IMG/VR virus record: IMGVR_UViG_3300005513_000216
Coordinates: 1 to 22,081 of that record
Length of the DNA: 22,081 nt
Reading direction: 5' to 3' (one strand)
DNA from: a virus
The position numbers and the translations under genes are program-made. Position 1 is the first letter of the stretch. Each line of letters begins with the position of its first letter. This document shows positions 1 to 6,586 of this stretch, in pieces. Below the pieces are notes generated by a model that saw nothing but the letters and a program-made list of their open reading frames with translations, was not told where the DNA came from and searched no databases.

Positions 1-80
1 TCCGGGATGGAGAGATCGCTCTCGGCCTGCCGTCCCGTCGAGACTCGCAGGTACAGCGCCGCCCGAACCGTTGCAGCCAT
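1..80 (-). CDS. Serine recombinase (resolvase/invertase family), 5' end only
   Basis: The gene runs off the left edge of the window, and only the first 26 codons are visible. Reading from the ATG at 80 gives MAATVRAALYLRVSTGRQAE and then SDLSIP. The segment LYLRVST carries the catalytic serine region of the serine recombinase N-terminal domain, and the following Q-x-E-x-D-L-S-I-P is typical of rhizobial site-specific recombinases. A ribosome binding site (GAGAGGA, 88-94 read on minus) lies 7 nt before the start and overlaps the stop codon of the upstream gene, so the two are probably translationally coupled. Family knowledge: such enzymes cut and rejoin DNA through a phosphoserine intermediate and serve as integrases, transposon resolvases or invertases. 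Whether this one is the integrase of the neighbouring prophage cannot be decided from 26 codons. Confidence 0.85.
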   Translation of the reverse strand, partial: MAATVRAALYLRVSTGRQAESDLSIP

Positions 81-92
81 GGTGATGTCCTC

Positions 93-329
93 TCAGCCTT
101 TCCCAAACAACTCGTCGAACAGATCACCGAACCAGGCTTCGAACACATCGATCTCGGTTTTGGTCACCGGCACGTCCTTCGGCCAGTCGTCCGTCACCGC
201 CCATGTTATCGCAACGCGCTTCGCTCGTCGCCGGCCAGGACGCGCTGGCGCATGCGCGTAGTCATAGAGATCGTCAAGTGGCGCGCTGGTCGGCGGACGC
301 CGTAGCCGCGATTCGTGAGCAGGAGCCAT
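93..329 (-). CDS. Small acidic-tailed protein preceding the recombinase
   Basis: A 78-aa hypothetical protein. The N-terminal 35 residues are Arg/Pro/Ala rich. The second half (RVAITWAVTDDWPKDVPVTK and onward) has a regular amphipathic pattern and a strongly acidic, aromatic C-terminus (FEAWFGDLFDELF), which looks like genuine coding sequence. It ends 12 nt before the recombinase ATG on the same strand, with the recombinase ribosome binding site overlapping its stop, so the pair is very likely one operon. No family is recognised. Small ORFs in this position are common ahead of serine recombinases in Bradyrhizobium (recalled, not checked). No strong ribosome binding site precedes the ATG at 329, so the start is uncertain. 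Confidence 0.6.
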   Translation of the reverse strand: MAPAHESRLRRPPTSAPLDDLYDYAHAPARPGRRRAKRVAITWAVTDDWPKDVPVTKTEIDVFEAWFGDLFDELFGKG

Positions 330-930
330 GGCGCCACTGTGGCAAGCCAGGCCAATCCACAGAACGGCCGATGTCTACGCCACGTTACGCTGGGGTGCCG
401 CGAAAGAGGCCAGCTGCTCAAAGGCAGGATAAAGCACGCAAGGTGCGTGCCGTCGGTTGGTGTCGGAGGCACCAGCAAATTCCAATGACGCAGCAAACAT
501 TGCGAGATACCGGCACAACCTGCCGTTCTCACCAACGCGCCGCTGTTACAAAGCTTTAGAACACCTTGCGGTACCCAAGATGACTCAGCGGCAAATTGTT
601 TCCACACTGATCCTGGTCGCTCCCTTCGACACCAGCACAGATGCGCTCGCGCTAAGCGAGTAGCCATTATCGCTTGGCGGCAAAGGCTCAGTGTCAGCCC
701 GTCAAGCAAGGCTCGCGTTTCTCGCGACCGGCTCGCCGGCTTGCGGCCTTGACCGGCTACCGACGAACCGGCTGAGCTCGCCCCGAGCACGCAGCTCTCG
801 GTCGGTAGTGTCGGGTATTGTTGATAGCGGACCAGTGAGCGGACGCGGCAATCTCGACGCGAATGACCCAACTCGGAAATTCCAGACAACGATTGTTTCC
901 TAGCCACAGGGAAGCTTGCGATTTGTCCGA
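330..930. other. Intergenic stretch with no convincing gene
   Basis: About 600 bp where the open frames on both strands lack ribosome binding sites and have Arg/Ser/Cys-rich low-quality translations. The long minus-strand frame 206-949 is judged a shadow. One short hairpin is present, GCACGCA (434-440) and TGCGTGC (444-450) around a 3-nt loop, with no T tract. Nothing else is recognised. Confidence 0.5.
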
Positions 931-932
931 AT

Positions 933-997
933 CTGCATAGCCGCGACAAAGTGTCCTGCTCAGGACAAAAGTCCCTTCTGCCGGACCTGCATAGTCG
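933..997. promoter_or_regulatory. Operator-like palindrome flanked by direct repeats, upstream of the sulfatase
   Basis: A perfect palindrome, TGTCCTG (952-958), CT, CAGGACA (961-967), lies about 155 bp before the sulfatase start. It is bracketed by two near-identical copies of CTGCATAGYCG (933-943 and 987-997, one mismatch). A dyad between spaced repeats is typical of a dimeric regulator site, but no named regulator motif is recognised. The link to the sulfatase is inferred from position only. Confidence 0.35.
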
Positions 998-1122
998 GGC
1001 CTCCCGCTTTGGGTAAGCTGACAGAACAAGCCGACAAAGGATGCGTTCGCTGCACGCGACGGTCCGAGATCCGGTGCGTCAAGTCACCGACCATCATACG
1101 AGTCCGCAAGTAGGAGAATGGC

Positions 1123-3606
1123 ATGGGCAGGAACGCGAGTACGTTGATGTTGGCCGCCATCTTGACGGCCTTGGCCTGCGCTCCCGCAGGAGCCCAGCAA
1201 ACGACCGGGGTGCCGGGGTCGCCCGGTGCGACAACCACCATTGATGGCAGATACCTGCCCCCACCGCCGCAGCCGTTCAGGGGCGACATCGATCCCAACG
1301 CCGCGCAGTCGAAGCCGTATTGGCCAGCGCTCACCGTGCCGCCCAAGGGTGCACCGAACATCCTGTTGATCATGACCGATGATGTCGGCTTCAGCGCGCC
1401 CAGCACCTTTGGCGGCGTCATCCCGACACCGACCCTGGACCGCATCGCCCAAACGGGTCTGCGCTACACGGCCTTCCACACCACAGCGCTGTGCTCGCCG
1501 ACGCGGGCCGCGCTCCTCACCGGCCGCAACCATCATTCGGTGGGCACCGGCGTCGTCGTCGATCAGGCGACAGGCTACCCCGGCTACAACAGCGTTATCC
1601 CACGCGACGCCGTCGCCATCGGCGAGATCCTCCGGCAGCAGGGCTACGACACCTCGTGGTACGGCAAGGACCACAACGTACCGCAATGGGAGGGAAGTCA
1701 GGCCGGCCCCTTCCACAACTGGGCGACCGGGGCCATCAAGGGCTTCGACTACTACTACGGCTTTGTCGGAGACGACACCAGCCAGTGGCAGCCGAACAAC
1801 CTGTTCCGCAACACCACGCCGATCCAGCCCTACCTCGGCAATCCCGGCTGGAACCTGATCACCGCCATGGCAGACGAGGCGATCGGGCGGATCAAGATGC
1901 TGAACGAAGTGCAGCCGGATCGGCCGTTCATGATCTATTACGCGCCCGGCGGCACGCACTCGCCGCATCACCCGACGAAGGAATGGGTCGACAAGATCAG
2001 CGCGATGCACCTCTTCGATGAGGGCTGGAACAAGCTGCGCGATACGATCTTCGCCAACCAGAAGAAACTCGGCGTGATCCCGCAGAACGCCCAGCTCACC
2101 GCTTGGCCGAAAGACCTTCCGCAGTGGGACACGCTTTCGCCCGAGGCGAAGAAGCTCTACATTCGCCAGGCTGACGTCTATGCGGCGTACCTGGCGTATA
2201 CCGACGACGAGATCGGTCGTGTGGTCCAGGCGATCGCGGACGTGGGCAAGCTCGACAACACGCTTGTCATCTACATCAGCGGCGACAACGGCGCGAGCCC
2301 TGAAGGCACGCTCAATGGCCTGTACAGCGAGTTCGCAGTCGCCAATGGCGTGCACCCGACGGTGGAAGAGAACATGAAATTCTACGACGCCTGGGGCACC
2401 GACCAGACCTATCCGCACTACGCGGTGGGCTGGGCATGGGCATGGGACACGCCGTATCAGTGGACCAAGGAGGTGGCCTCGCACTTCGGTGGCACCCGCA
2501 ACGGTATGGCCATGGCATGGCCCGCGCGCATCAAGGATGCCGGCGGCATCCGCAACCAGTTCCACCATGTGATCGACATCGTGCCGACGATCCTCGAAGC
2601 GGCTGGCCTCCCGGAGCCGGTGACGGTCAACGGCGTGGCCCAAAAGCCGATCGAAGGGGTGAGCATGGCGTACACCTGGGACAAGGCCAACGCGAACGCG
2701 CCGGGCCAGCGGACGACGCAGTACTTCGAGATGTTCGGTACCCGCGCGATCTACAACGATGGCTGGATCGCCTCCGCACCTCCCATCCAGGCGCCCTGGG
2801 ACATCACGTTGGCAGAGCCGCCCAAGGATGTCATGAACGGCTTCCACTGGGAGCTCTACAACCTCAACGAGGACTGGACACAGGCCAACGACCTTGCTGC
2901 CAAAATGCCGGACAAGCTGCGCGCGATGCAGCAGCTGTTCACCATGGAAGCAGCGAAGTATCAGGTCTTTCCGCTCGACGACACCCGCTTGGCCAGGTTC
3001 ATTTCGGAAAAGCCGAGCTACTCCCCCGGCCGGACCGTCTTCACCTATGCGGGCGAACTGAGCAATGTGCCCTTCCCGGAGACCGGCACAGCGCCGAGCC
3101 TGCTGAATCGGTCATACACGATCACGGCGGAGATCGAGATTCCTCAAGGCGGCAGCGAGGGAATGCTGGTCACCGACGGCGGTCGTTTCGGCGGATACGG
3201 CTTCTATCTGCTGAAGGGCCGGCCGGCGTTCACGTGGAATCTCCTGCAACTGGAGCGTGTCAAGTGGCAGGGCAAGGAGGCGCTCGCACCCGGCAAGCAC
3301 ACACTGGCGTTTGACTGGAAGTACGACGGCCCCGGCCTGGGCAAGGGCGGCAGCGGCACCTTGACGGTGGACGGCAAGATCACGGACAACCATCCCATGC
3401 CGCACAGTTTCCCCATCACCCTCCCATGGGACGAGACCTTCAACGTCGGCCTCGATACCGGCACTTCAGTGGACGATCAGGACTACCAGGTGCCGTTCAA
3501 GTTCACCGGGAAGATCAACAAGCTGACGGTGAAGCTCGGGCCGTCAGAGATATCAGTCGCAGAGAAGGAGAAGGCAGATAAAACGACTGGTCGCAGCAGG
3601 CAATAG
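1123..3606 (+). CDS. Exported arylsulfatase-type sulfatase
   Basis: An 827-aa type I sulfatase. Residues 1-25 form a signal peptide (basic start, hydrophobic core, cleavage near PAGAQ), so the enzyme acts in the periplasm or outside. The alkaline-phosphatase-fold core follows. The metal-binding Asp pair is at 86-87 in IMTDDVGF. The activation motif C-S-P-T-R is at 124-128, where Cys124 would become formylglycine. GKDH is at 181-184, a conserved THS at 278-280, and the second metal pair D388-N389 sits in YISGDNG. The C-terminal 200 residues form a beta-rich extension ending in a Lys-rich tail. Family role: hydrolysis of sulfate esters, often for sulfur supply. The substrate is not readable. 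An AGGAG site at 1112-1116, 6 nt before the ATG, supports the start. The gene stands alone, is followed by a hairpin, and is probably host DNA or cargo rather than phage. It depends on an FGE or anaerobic maturase encoded elsewhere. Confidence 0.93.
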   Translation: MGRNASTLMLAAILTALACAPAGAQQTTGVPGSPGATTTIDGRYLPPPPQPFRGDIDPNAAQSKPYWPALTVPPKGAPNILLIMTDDVGFSAPSTFGGVIPTPTLDRIAQTGLRYTAFHTTALCSPTRAALLTGRNHHSVGTGVVVDQATGYPGYNSVIPRDAVAIGEILRQQGYDTSWYGKDHNVPQWEGSQAGPFHNWATGAIKGFDYYYGFVGDDTSQWQPNNLFRNTTPIQPYLGNPGWNLITAMADEAIGRIKMLNEVQPDRPFMIYYAPGGTHSPHHPTKEWVDKISAMHLFDEGWNKLRDTIFANQKKLGVIPQNAQLTAWPKDLPQWDTLSPEAKKLYIRQADVYAAYLAYTDDEIGRVVQAIADVGKLDNTLVIYISGDNGASPEGTLNGLYSEFAVANGVHPTVEENMKFYDAWGTDQTYPHYAVGWAWAWDTPYQWTKEVASHFGGTRNGMAMAWPARIKDAGGIRNQFHHVIDIVPTILEAAGLPEPVTVNGVAQKPIEGVSMAYTWDKANANAPGQRTTQYFEMFGTRAIYNDGWIASAPPIQAPWDITLAEPPKDVMNGFHWELYNLNEDWTQANDLAAKMPDKLRAMQQLFTMEAAKYQVFPLDDTRLARFISEKPSYSPGRTVFTYAGELSNVPFPETGTAPSLLNRSYTITAEIEIPQGGSEGMLVTDGGRFGGYGFYLLKGRPAFTWNLLQLERVKWQGKEALAPGKHTLAFDWKYDGPGLGKGGSGTLTVDGKITDNHPMPHSFPITLPWDETFNVGLDTGTSVDDQDYQVPFKFTGKINKLTVKLGPSEISVAEKEKADKTTGRSRQ

Positions 3607-3974
3607 GCGCGTTGTCGGCGGCGCGATCGACGGCGGGCAGCCCATGCGGGGCTGCCCGTAAATATGAAGCGCGACATGGAAAGCAACGTATGGCGATGAT
3701 CTGGCCACCGACCATCAACGGTGGTTGCACCACGGCCGACGTCCAGAATTGGCCCATCACGTCGATCCCGCGGCTGGTCGAAAGGGCCGCTATCGAAGGG
3801 TAACCGGACCACCAGCGAAATCGGGAAGACGGCCGCCCGTAAGGCGTAGCGCAAGATCGTAGTCCATCGGCGGTTATCCGGCAGGATCGTCTTGGCGGCC
3901 GCAGCATCATAGCGCCACGGCGAAGCAATAGTGCCCATCTTCATCGGCCGTGGCGCGCCATCTATGCTATTCAA
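3483..3974 (-). CDS. Doubtful small hypothetical protein
   Basis: A 163-codon frame on the minus strand. The first ~75 residues (MKMGTIASPWRYDAAAAKTI and a following RYALRAAVFPISLVVRLPFD stretch) look protein-like and resemble short hypothetical proteins I associate with Bradyrhizobium intergenic regions. The C-terminal third is low-quality and runs 124 bp into the 3' end of the convergent sulfatase gene, which is unusual for a real gene. Met residues at codons 11 and 13 (about 3944 and 3938) are alternative starts. No clear ribosome binding site precedes any of them. It may be a degenerate copy of a small gene. A function cannot be given. Confidence 0.3.
   Translation of the reverse strand: MNSIDGAPRPMKMGTIASPWRYDAAAAKTILPDNRRWTTILRYALRAAVFPISLVVRLPFDSGPFDQPRDRRDGPILDVGRGATTVDGRWPDHRHTLLSMSRFIFTGSPAWAARRRSRRRQRAYCLLRPVVLSAFSFSATDISDGPSFTVSLLIFPVNLNGTW
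3635..3657 (+). terminator. Hairpin downstream of the sulfatase
   Basis: A perfect 9-bp inverted repeat, GGGCAGCCC (3635-3643), loop ATGCG, GGGCTGCCC (3649-3657), lies 29 nt after the sulfatase stop. It is followed by GTAAATATG rather than a T tract, so termination may be weak or need Rho. Its position fits the end of a single-gene transcript. Confidence 0.5.
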
Positions 3975-4336
3975 ATCACCGATTTCTGCATCGGCCGAAA
4001 TCGCCCCAGACTAAGATTTCCCTTTAGTCTGAGGAATTTCTTCCCGAGCGGTGCTGACGAGGCGGCGGGGAGCTGCCGACCCACGCTTCCATCTACGATT
4101 TTATCATTTCCGTCTTGGTCTTTGCTTGGCAAAGCTTCGCCGCAACGGTCGAGGCTTACTCGCGAAGCCAGCAATGACCAGTCTTGGAGATTCGAACCCG
4201 CAACCACCGTCACGAGCGGTGGGAAAGGGTCAACGGCAATTGGTGCAGTGAAAGGCGCGCTGATTGTGGAATGGACGGGGCAGGGCAGCCGGCTTGTGAT
4301 GCGCGCGCGAGCGCATATAGTCTCATAACAAATAAG
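3975..4336. other. Intergenic stretch before the prophage block
   Basis: No convincing gene on either strand. Frames of 60-80 codons exist but have no ribosome binding sites and overlap one another. A sequence resembling a tRNA T-loop (GGTTCGAAT-like, minus strand near 4190-4200) has no pairing T-stem or acceptor stem and is not a tRNA. A prophage attachment site could lie here, but no repeat identifies one. Confidence 0.4.
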
Positions 4337-4447
4337 CTCCCAAACCTCCCAATCCTCCCATTAGGAATCCAAAGTGTTTGATACCCAACGAGTTAGTTAG
4401 ATCGGTCGTTTTTGGCTTTCCTCCCGAAAGCTCCCAACGATCCTCCC
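4337..4447. repeat. CTCCC repeat cluster (two triplets)
   Basis: Six copies of CTCCC lie within 111 bp. Three are exactly 9 bp apart (starts 4337, 4346, 4355, consensus CTCCCAAYC). Three more are at 4421, 4431 and 4443. On the other strand they read as TGGGAGG repeats. They sit just upstream of the first phage ORFs and next to a strong hairpin. Regular spacing suggests protein binding sites (replication iterons, transcription operators or a packaging-related site), but no known protein is assigned. Confidence 0.5.
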
Positions 4448-4485
4448 GGCGCTGAAAAATTCCAGTTTGGAATTTTTCAGCCGGT
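4446..4485. terminator. Long perfect hairpin upstream of the prophage operon
   Basis: GCTGAAAAATTCC (4451-4463) and GGAATTTTTCAGC (4469-4481) form a 13-bp perfect stem with a 5-nt loop. CCGG on each outer side (4446-4449, 4482-4485) extends it across a one-base bulge. The arms are symmetrical with A5 and T5 runs inside the stem, so it could act as a bidirectional terminator insulating the operon or as a protein target. There is no T tail after the stem. Confidence 0.5.
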
Positions 4486-4551
4486 CAAGGCGGCGGCCCT
4501 TAGGCAAGGCGGCCGATGTTTTGGACTTCCAGCAAATCGAGGGGATTCGAG

Positions 4552-4695
4552 ATGTTGGAGATGGTGATGAGCGATGTTGGCGGAAACCTGCAGCAGGTGC
4601 GGATTGCGCTGGAGGGGATTACAGGCGTCGAGACCAAAGCGCCGGCGCCGGTCAGGCCTGAGAGCTATTTTCGTGATCGCGCGGGTTGGGCGTGA
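4552..4695 (+). CDS. 47-aa ORF at the head of the prophage operon
   Basis: A short ORF beginning MLEMVMSDVGGNLQQVRIAL and ending with RDRAGWA. The ribosome binding site GAGGGG (4539-4544) is 7 nt before the ATG and is among the best in the window. A second in-frame start (MSDVGG) lies 15 nt further on. The N-terminal half is a probable amphipathic helix. The ORF overlaps the beginning of the NusG-like gene in another frame, so translation of the two is probably coupled. No family is recognised. Its position suggests a small regulator or leader of the late operon, which is inference. Confidence 0.6.
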   Translation: MLEMVMSDVGGNLQQVRIALEGITGVETKAPAPVRPESYFRDRAGWA

Positions 4696-5242
4696 ACGCG
4701 AGACGGTCGATAGCTTGCGCCGGAACGGCGTGCGCTCGGAATGGCCGAGCTACGAAGTGCTCGAAGCCAAACGGGAACGCGGCACTAAGCGGCTTGTACG
4801 CCGGATGCGCCGGGTCGGCGTGCTGCCCGGATATGTGTTTGCGTCGCCGGCGATTGACGTAGATTTCGAAGATCTGTTGAGACGGGTAGTCGGTGCGATC
4901 GACATCGCGCGGAAGGACTCAGGCAAGCCGCTATTCATTGGCGAGGCTGACCTTGAGATCATCAGGCGGATCACGATCGGGCTTAATGCGCCTCGGCCGA
5001 ACAAGGTTGATCATGACTTCAAGCGTGGCGAGAAGGTCAGGTTCATCGACGATGTCGTGCGTATATGGCCGGCGGGTACCGTCGAGAAGCTTGCACAGGA
5101 TGGGCGAATCGGTGTTGAGGTCGAACTGATGGGGCGGAAGATGATCATCTGGGTTCTTCCGCATCAGATCGAGCAACGCAAGCATCGCCCCGCACGGGAT
5201 GCGGGATCCCAGCCCAAGGCGCTCGACGGCGGGAAAACCTGA
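4673..5242 (+). CDS. NusG-like transcription antitermination protein
   Basis: A 189-aa product from the GTG at 4673. The N-terminal part has the NGN-domain pattern: a beta strand (FVIARVGRERE), a helix, and the conserved PGYVFA loop at about 52-57, like the FPGYLFV of NusG/RfaH. A linker follows, and then a KOW domain (about residues 116-168) starting FKRGEKVRFIDD with the usual G-x-V pattern. Family role: the protein binds RNA polymerase and alters pausing or termination. In phages, specialised NusG relatives let transcription run through the structural genes. The frame is open to an ATG at 4574, but the extra 33 residues are an out-of-frame reading of the 47-aa ORF, so GTG 4673 (GAGAG 8 nt upstream) is preferred. 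It trims two residues from the first strand, so the start remains open. Two terminator-like hairpins lie directly downstream, before the terminase genes. Confidence 0.82.
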   Translation: MIARVGRERETVDSLRRNGVRSEWPSYEVLEAKRERGTKRLVRRMRRVGVLPGYVFASPAIDVDFEDLLRRVVGAIDIARKDSGKPLFIGEADLEIIRRITIGLNAPRPNKVDHDFKRGEKVRFIDDVVRIWPAGTVEKLAQDGRIGVEVELMGRKMIIWVLPHQIEQRKHRPARDAGSQPKALDGGKT

Positions 5243-5253
5243 GACACCCGCTT

Positions 5254-5278
5254 CACATGAGCCTTCCGTGCTCATGTG
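5254..5278. other. 9-bp inverted repeat after the NusG-like gene
   Basis: CACATGAGC (5254-5262) and GCTCATGTG (5270-5278) form a perfect 9-bp stem with a 7-nt loop, 12 nt after the stop codon. No T tract follows. It could be a protein or RNA-level recognition element for antitermination, or a weak terminator. Confidence 0.4.
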
Positions 5279-5302
5279 CGACGCTATGGAAACAACGCCC
5301 GC

Positions 5303-5334
5303 GCCGTCAGCCCAGCTGGCGGCGTTTTCGTTTT
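5303..5334 (+). terminator. Intrinsic terminator
   Basis: GCCGTCAG (5303-5310), loop CCCAG, CTGGCGGC (5316-5323), an 8-bp stem with one G-U pair, followed by GTTTTCGTTTT. Flanking AACGCC and GGCGTT can extend the pairing. This is a standard Rho-independent layout between the NusG-like gene and the HNH gene. Confidence 0.65.
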
Positions 5335-5402
5335 CATAGGTTGTGCGGTTGACCGTTCGCGTTAGCCGTTGCCCTCCTTGGGCGTTTCCTCCCTAGACTT
5401 GG

Positions 5403-5452
5403 GCCGCCCGCGTTCCGGTCGCTTCGACGAACCGAGCGCGGGCGGCTTTCTT
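5403..5452 (+). terminator. Second intrinsic terminator, just before the HNH gene
   Basis: GCCGCCCGCG (5403-5412) pairs perfectly with CGCGGGCGGC (5437-5446), followed by TTTCTT. A smaller nested CGGT/ACCG pair lies within the 24-nt loop. It ends 13 nt before the HNH start, so transcription of the terminase genes from upstream must pass it. Confidence 0.65.
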
Positions 5453-5465
5453 CGGCAGGTACCGC

Positions 5466-5819
5466 ATGGCGCTGCGCAGCATCGGCCGCAAGCTCGCGCC
5501 ATCATCACGGCGGAAGGTGCAGCCGGCAGCAAAAGTGGCCGAGAGTTTCTACCTGTCGCCCGAATGGCGGATGCTGTGTGAGGAGTTGAAGTGCGAGCGT
5601 TGGCCTCTGCTCTTTGCCAGGCAAGGTCATGCCTGCGAAGACCCAGAATGCAGGGCGCGCCACACGCGTGAGACGCGGATCTTCTTCGACCATGTGATCG
5701 AGCGGAACGATCGGCCCGATCTCGCGCTGGTGAAGTCTAACATCAAGGGCCGCTGCGGCTCGTCGCACGGCAAGAAAACGGCAGCCGAGCGCGCGCGCCG
5801 TCAGCACAAGCAGGGGTAG
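5466..5819 (+). CDS. Phage HNH endonuclease
   Basis: A 117-aa protein with the compact HNH (beta-beta-alpha metal) domain used by HK97-like packaging modules. CEDPEC (Cys57, Cys62) and Cys97 with His101 in RCGSSHG are the likely zinc and active-site residues. FDHVIE (Asp75-His76) carries the catalytic His, and Asn92 lies in NIKGRC. The N-terminus is basic. Family knowledge: in HK97-like phages an HNH protein next to the terminase assists cleavage at cos sites. The gene directly precedes the terminase small subunit, which supports this role. The ribosome binding site is modest (GGCAGG near 5455). Length is normal for the family. Confidence 0.9.
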   Translation: MALRSIGRKLAPSSRRKVQPAAKVAESFYLSPEWRMLCEELKCERWPLLFARQGHACEDPECRARHTRETRIFFDHVIERNDRPDLALVKSNIKGRCGSSHGKKTAAERARRQHKQG

Positions 5820-5936
5820 GGGGCGATAAATTCCCAGCGCCACTGCCTTCCCCAACCGCGTGTTCCCTCATACGCGAAAAAAATCTTGTGGCGGCGGAGG
5901 TTTGATTGCTCCGGCCGAATTCAATGGAAATCAAAC

Positions 5937-6578
5937 GTGTCCCAAACCGCGACCAAGACAGCGCGTGACGGTTCTCGACGCGGCGATGCGCGGCCCGGCG
6001 CGGGTCGGAAGAAGAAGGAACTGTCGGCGCCAACCTCCCTGTCCGAGCTCGAGCTGCGAGCGCTCCTCGCAGAGCCCGCGCCGGACGAGATCGACGGCAT
6101 CGCGCAGCGTCATACGGACCTGGCGATCGAAACGTTGGCGCGCCTGATGATCTATGGTGACAGCGAAGCGGCGAAGATCACGGCAGCGAAGGAGATTCTC
6201 GATCGCGGCTATGGCAAGCCTGCCGTGGAGATCGGCGGCGACGCTGCGATGCTGCCGTTCATGATGGCGCCCGACAGCCAGGCGACGCTGACCAAGACGG
6301 GTGATGTGCGAACGCAGGCGCGGAAGTATGCGGCCGTTGCCGTCGCCGTGCTCCGCAAGATCGCCCAGGACGGACAGAGCGAGACTGCGCGTGCCGGCGC
6401 GTCGAAAGCCTTGCTCGATCGCGGCCTCGGCACGGTCGGCAAGGCTCGCATGCCCGACGAGCAGCGTGATCGGCCGCTTGGCAAGAAGGAGGAGGCCGCG
6501 CGCGCCGCGGAGGCGGCCGCGACCGGTCGCTTCGCGACCCCGCCACCGCCGCGGACTGCCTCTGACTCGCTACACTGA
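5937..6578 (+). CDS. Phage terminase small subunit
   Basis: A 213-aa product from GTG 5937. The N-terminal segment has the signature of these subunits, a basic Gly/Arg stretch (GDARPGAGRKKK) followed by a helical body. The frame is open from a TTG at 5886, but the extra residues look non-coding, so GTG is preferred. Role: it recognises phage DNA and recruits the large subunit for packaging. The body contains two related helical repeats, IETLARLMIYGDSEAAKITA with ILDRGYGKP, and VAVLRKIAQDGQSETARAGA with LLDRGLGTV, suggesting an internal duplication. The C-terminus is Ala/Lys rich and its TGA overlaps the presumed start of the large subunit. The call rests on motif pattern and strict gene order (HNH, small, large terminase). 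Confidence 0.75.
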   Translation: MSQTATKTARDGSRRGDARPGAGRKKKELSAPTSLSELELRALLAEPAPDEIDGIAQRHTDLAIETLARLMIYGDSEAAKITAAKEILDRGYGKPAVEIGGDAAMLPFMMAPDSQATLTKTGDVRTQARKYAAVAVAVLRKIAQDGQSETARAGASKALLDRGLGTVGKARMPDEQRDRPLGKKEEAARAAEAAATGRFATPPPPRTASDSLH

Positions 6579-6586
6579 CGCTGCCG
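6570..6586 (+). repeat. 17-bp direct repeat, copy 1
   Basis: CTACACTGACGCTGCCG occurs here across the small/large terminase junction and again, identical and in the same orientation, at 19894-19910 at the end of a small cargo gene. Both copies include the last codons and the stop (CTA CAC TGA) of the upstream gene. It could be a recombination scar or chance. Confidence 0.45.

Noticed and set aside
206-949. Long minus-strand frame of 247 codons
   Set aside because: Trp/Cys/Arg-rich translation without domain character or ribosome binding site; overlaps the better supported 78-aa gene.
1084-2847. Minus-strand frame of 587 codons
   Set aside because: Antisense shadow of the sulfatase in a GC-rich gene; Arg/Val/His-rich with no domain.
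4180-4215. Possible tRNA fragment (T-loop-like GGTTCGAAT on the minus strand)
   Set aside because: The T-stem does not pair, and no acceptor stem, anticodon arm or CCA is visible; probably chance.
4300-4450. CTCCC repeats as a CRISPR array
   Set aside because: Units are only 9-12 bp with no spacer-length unique sequence; not CRISPR.
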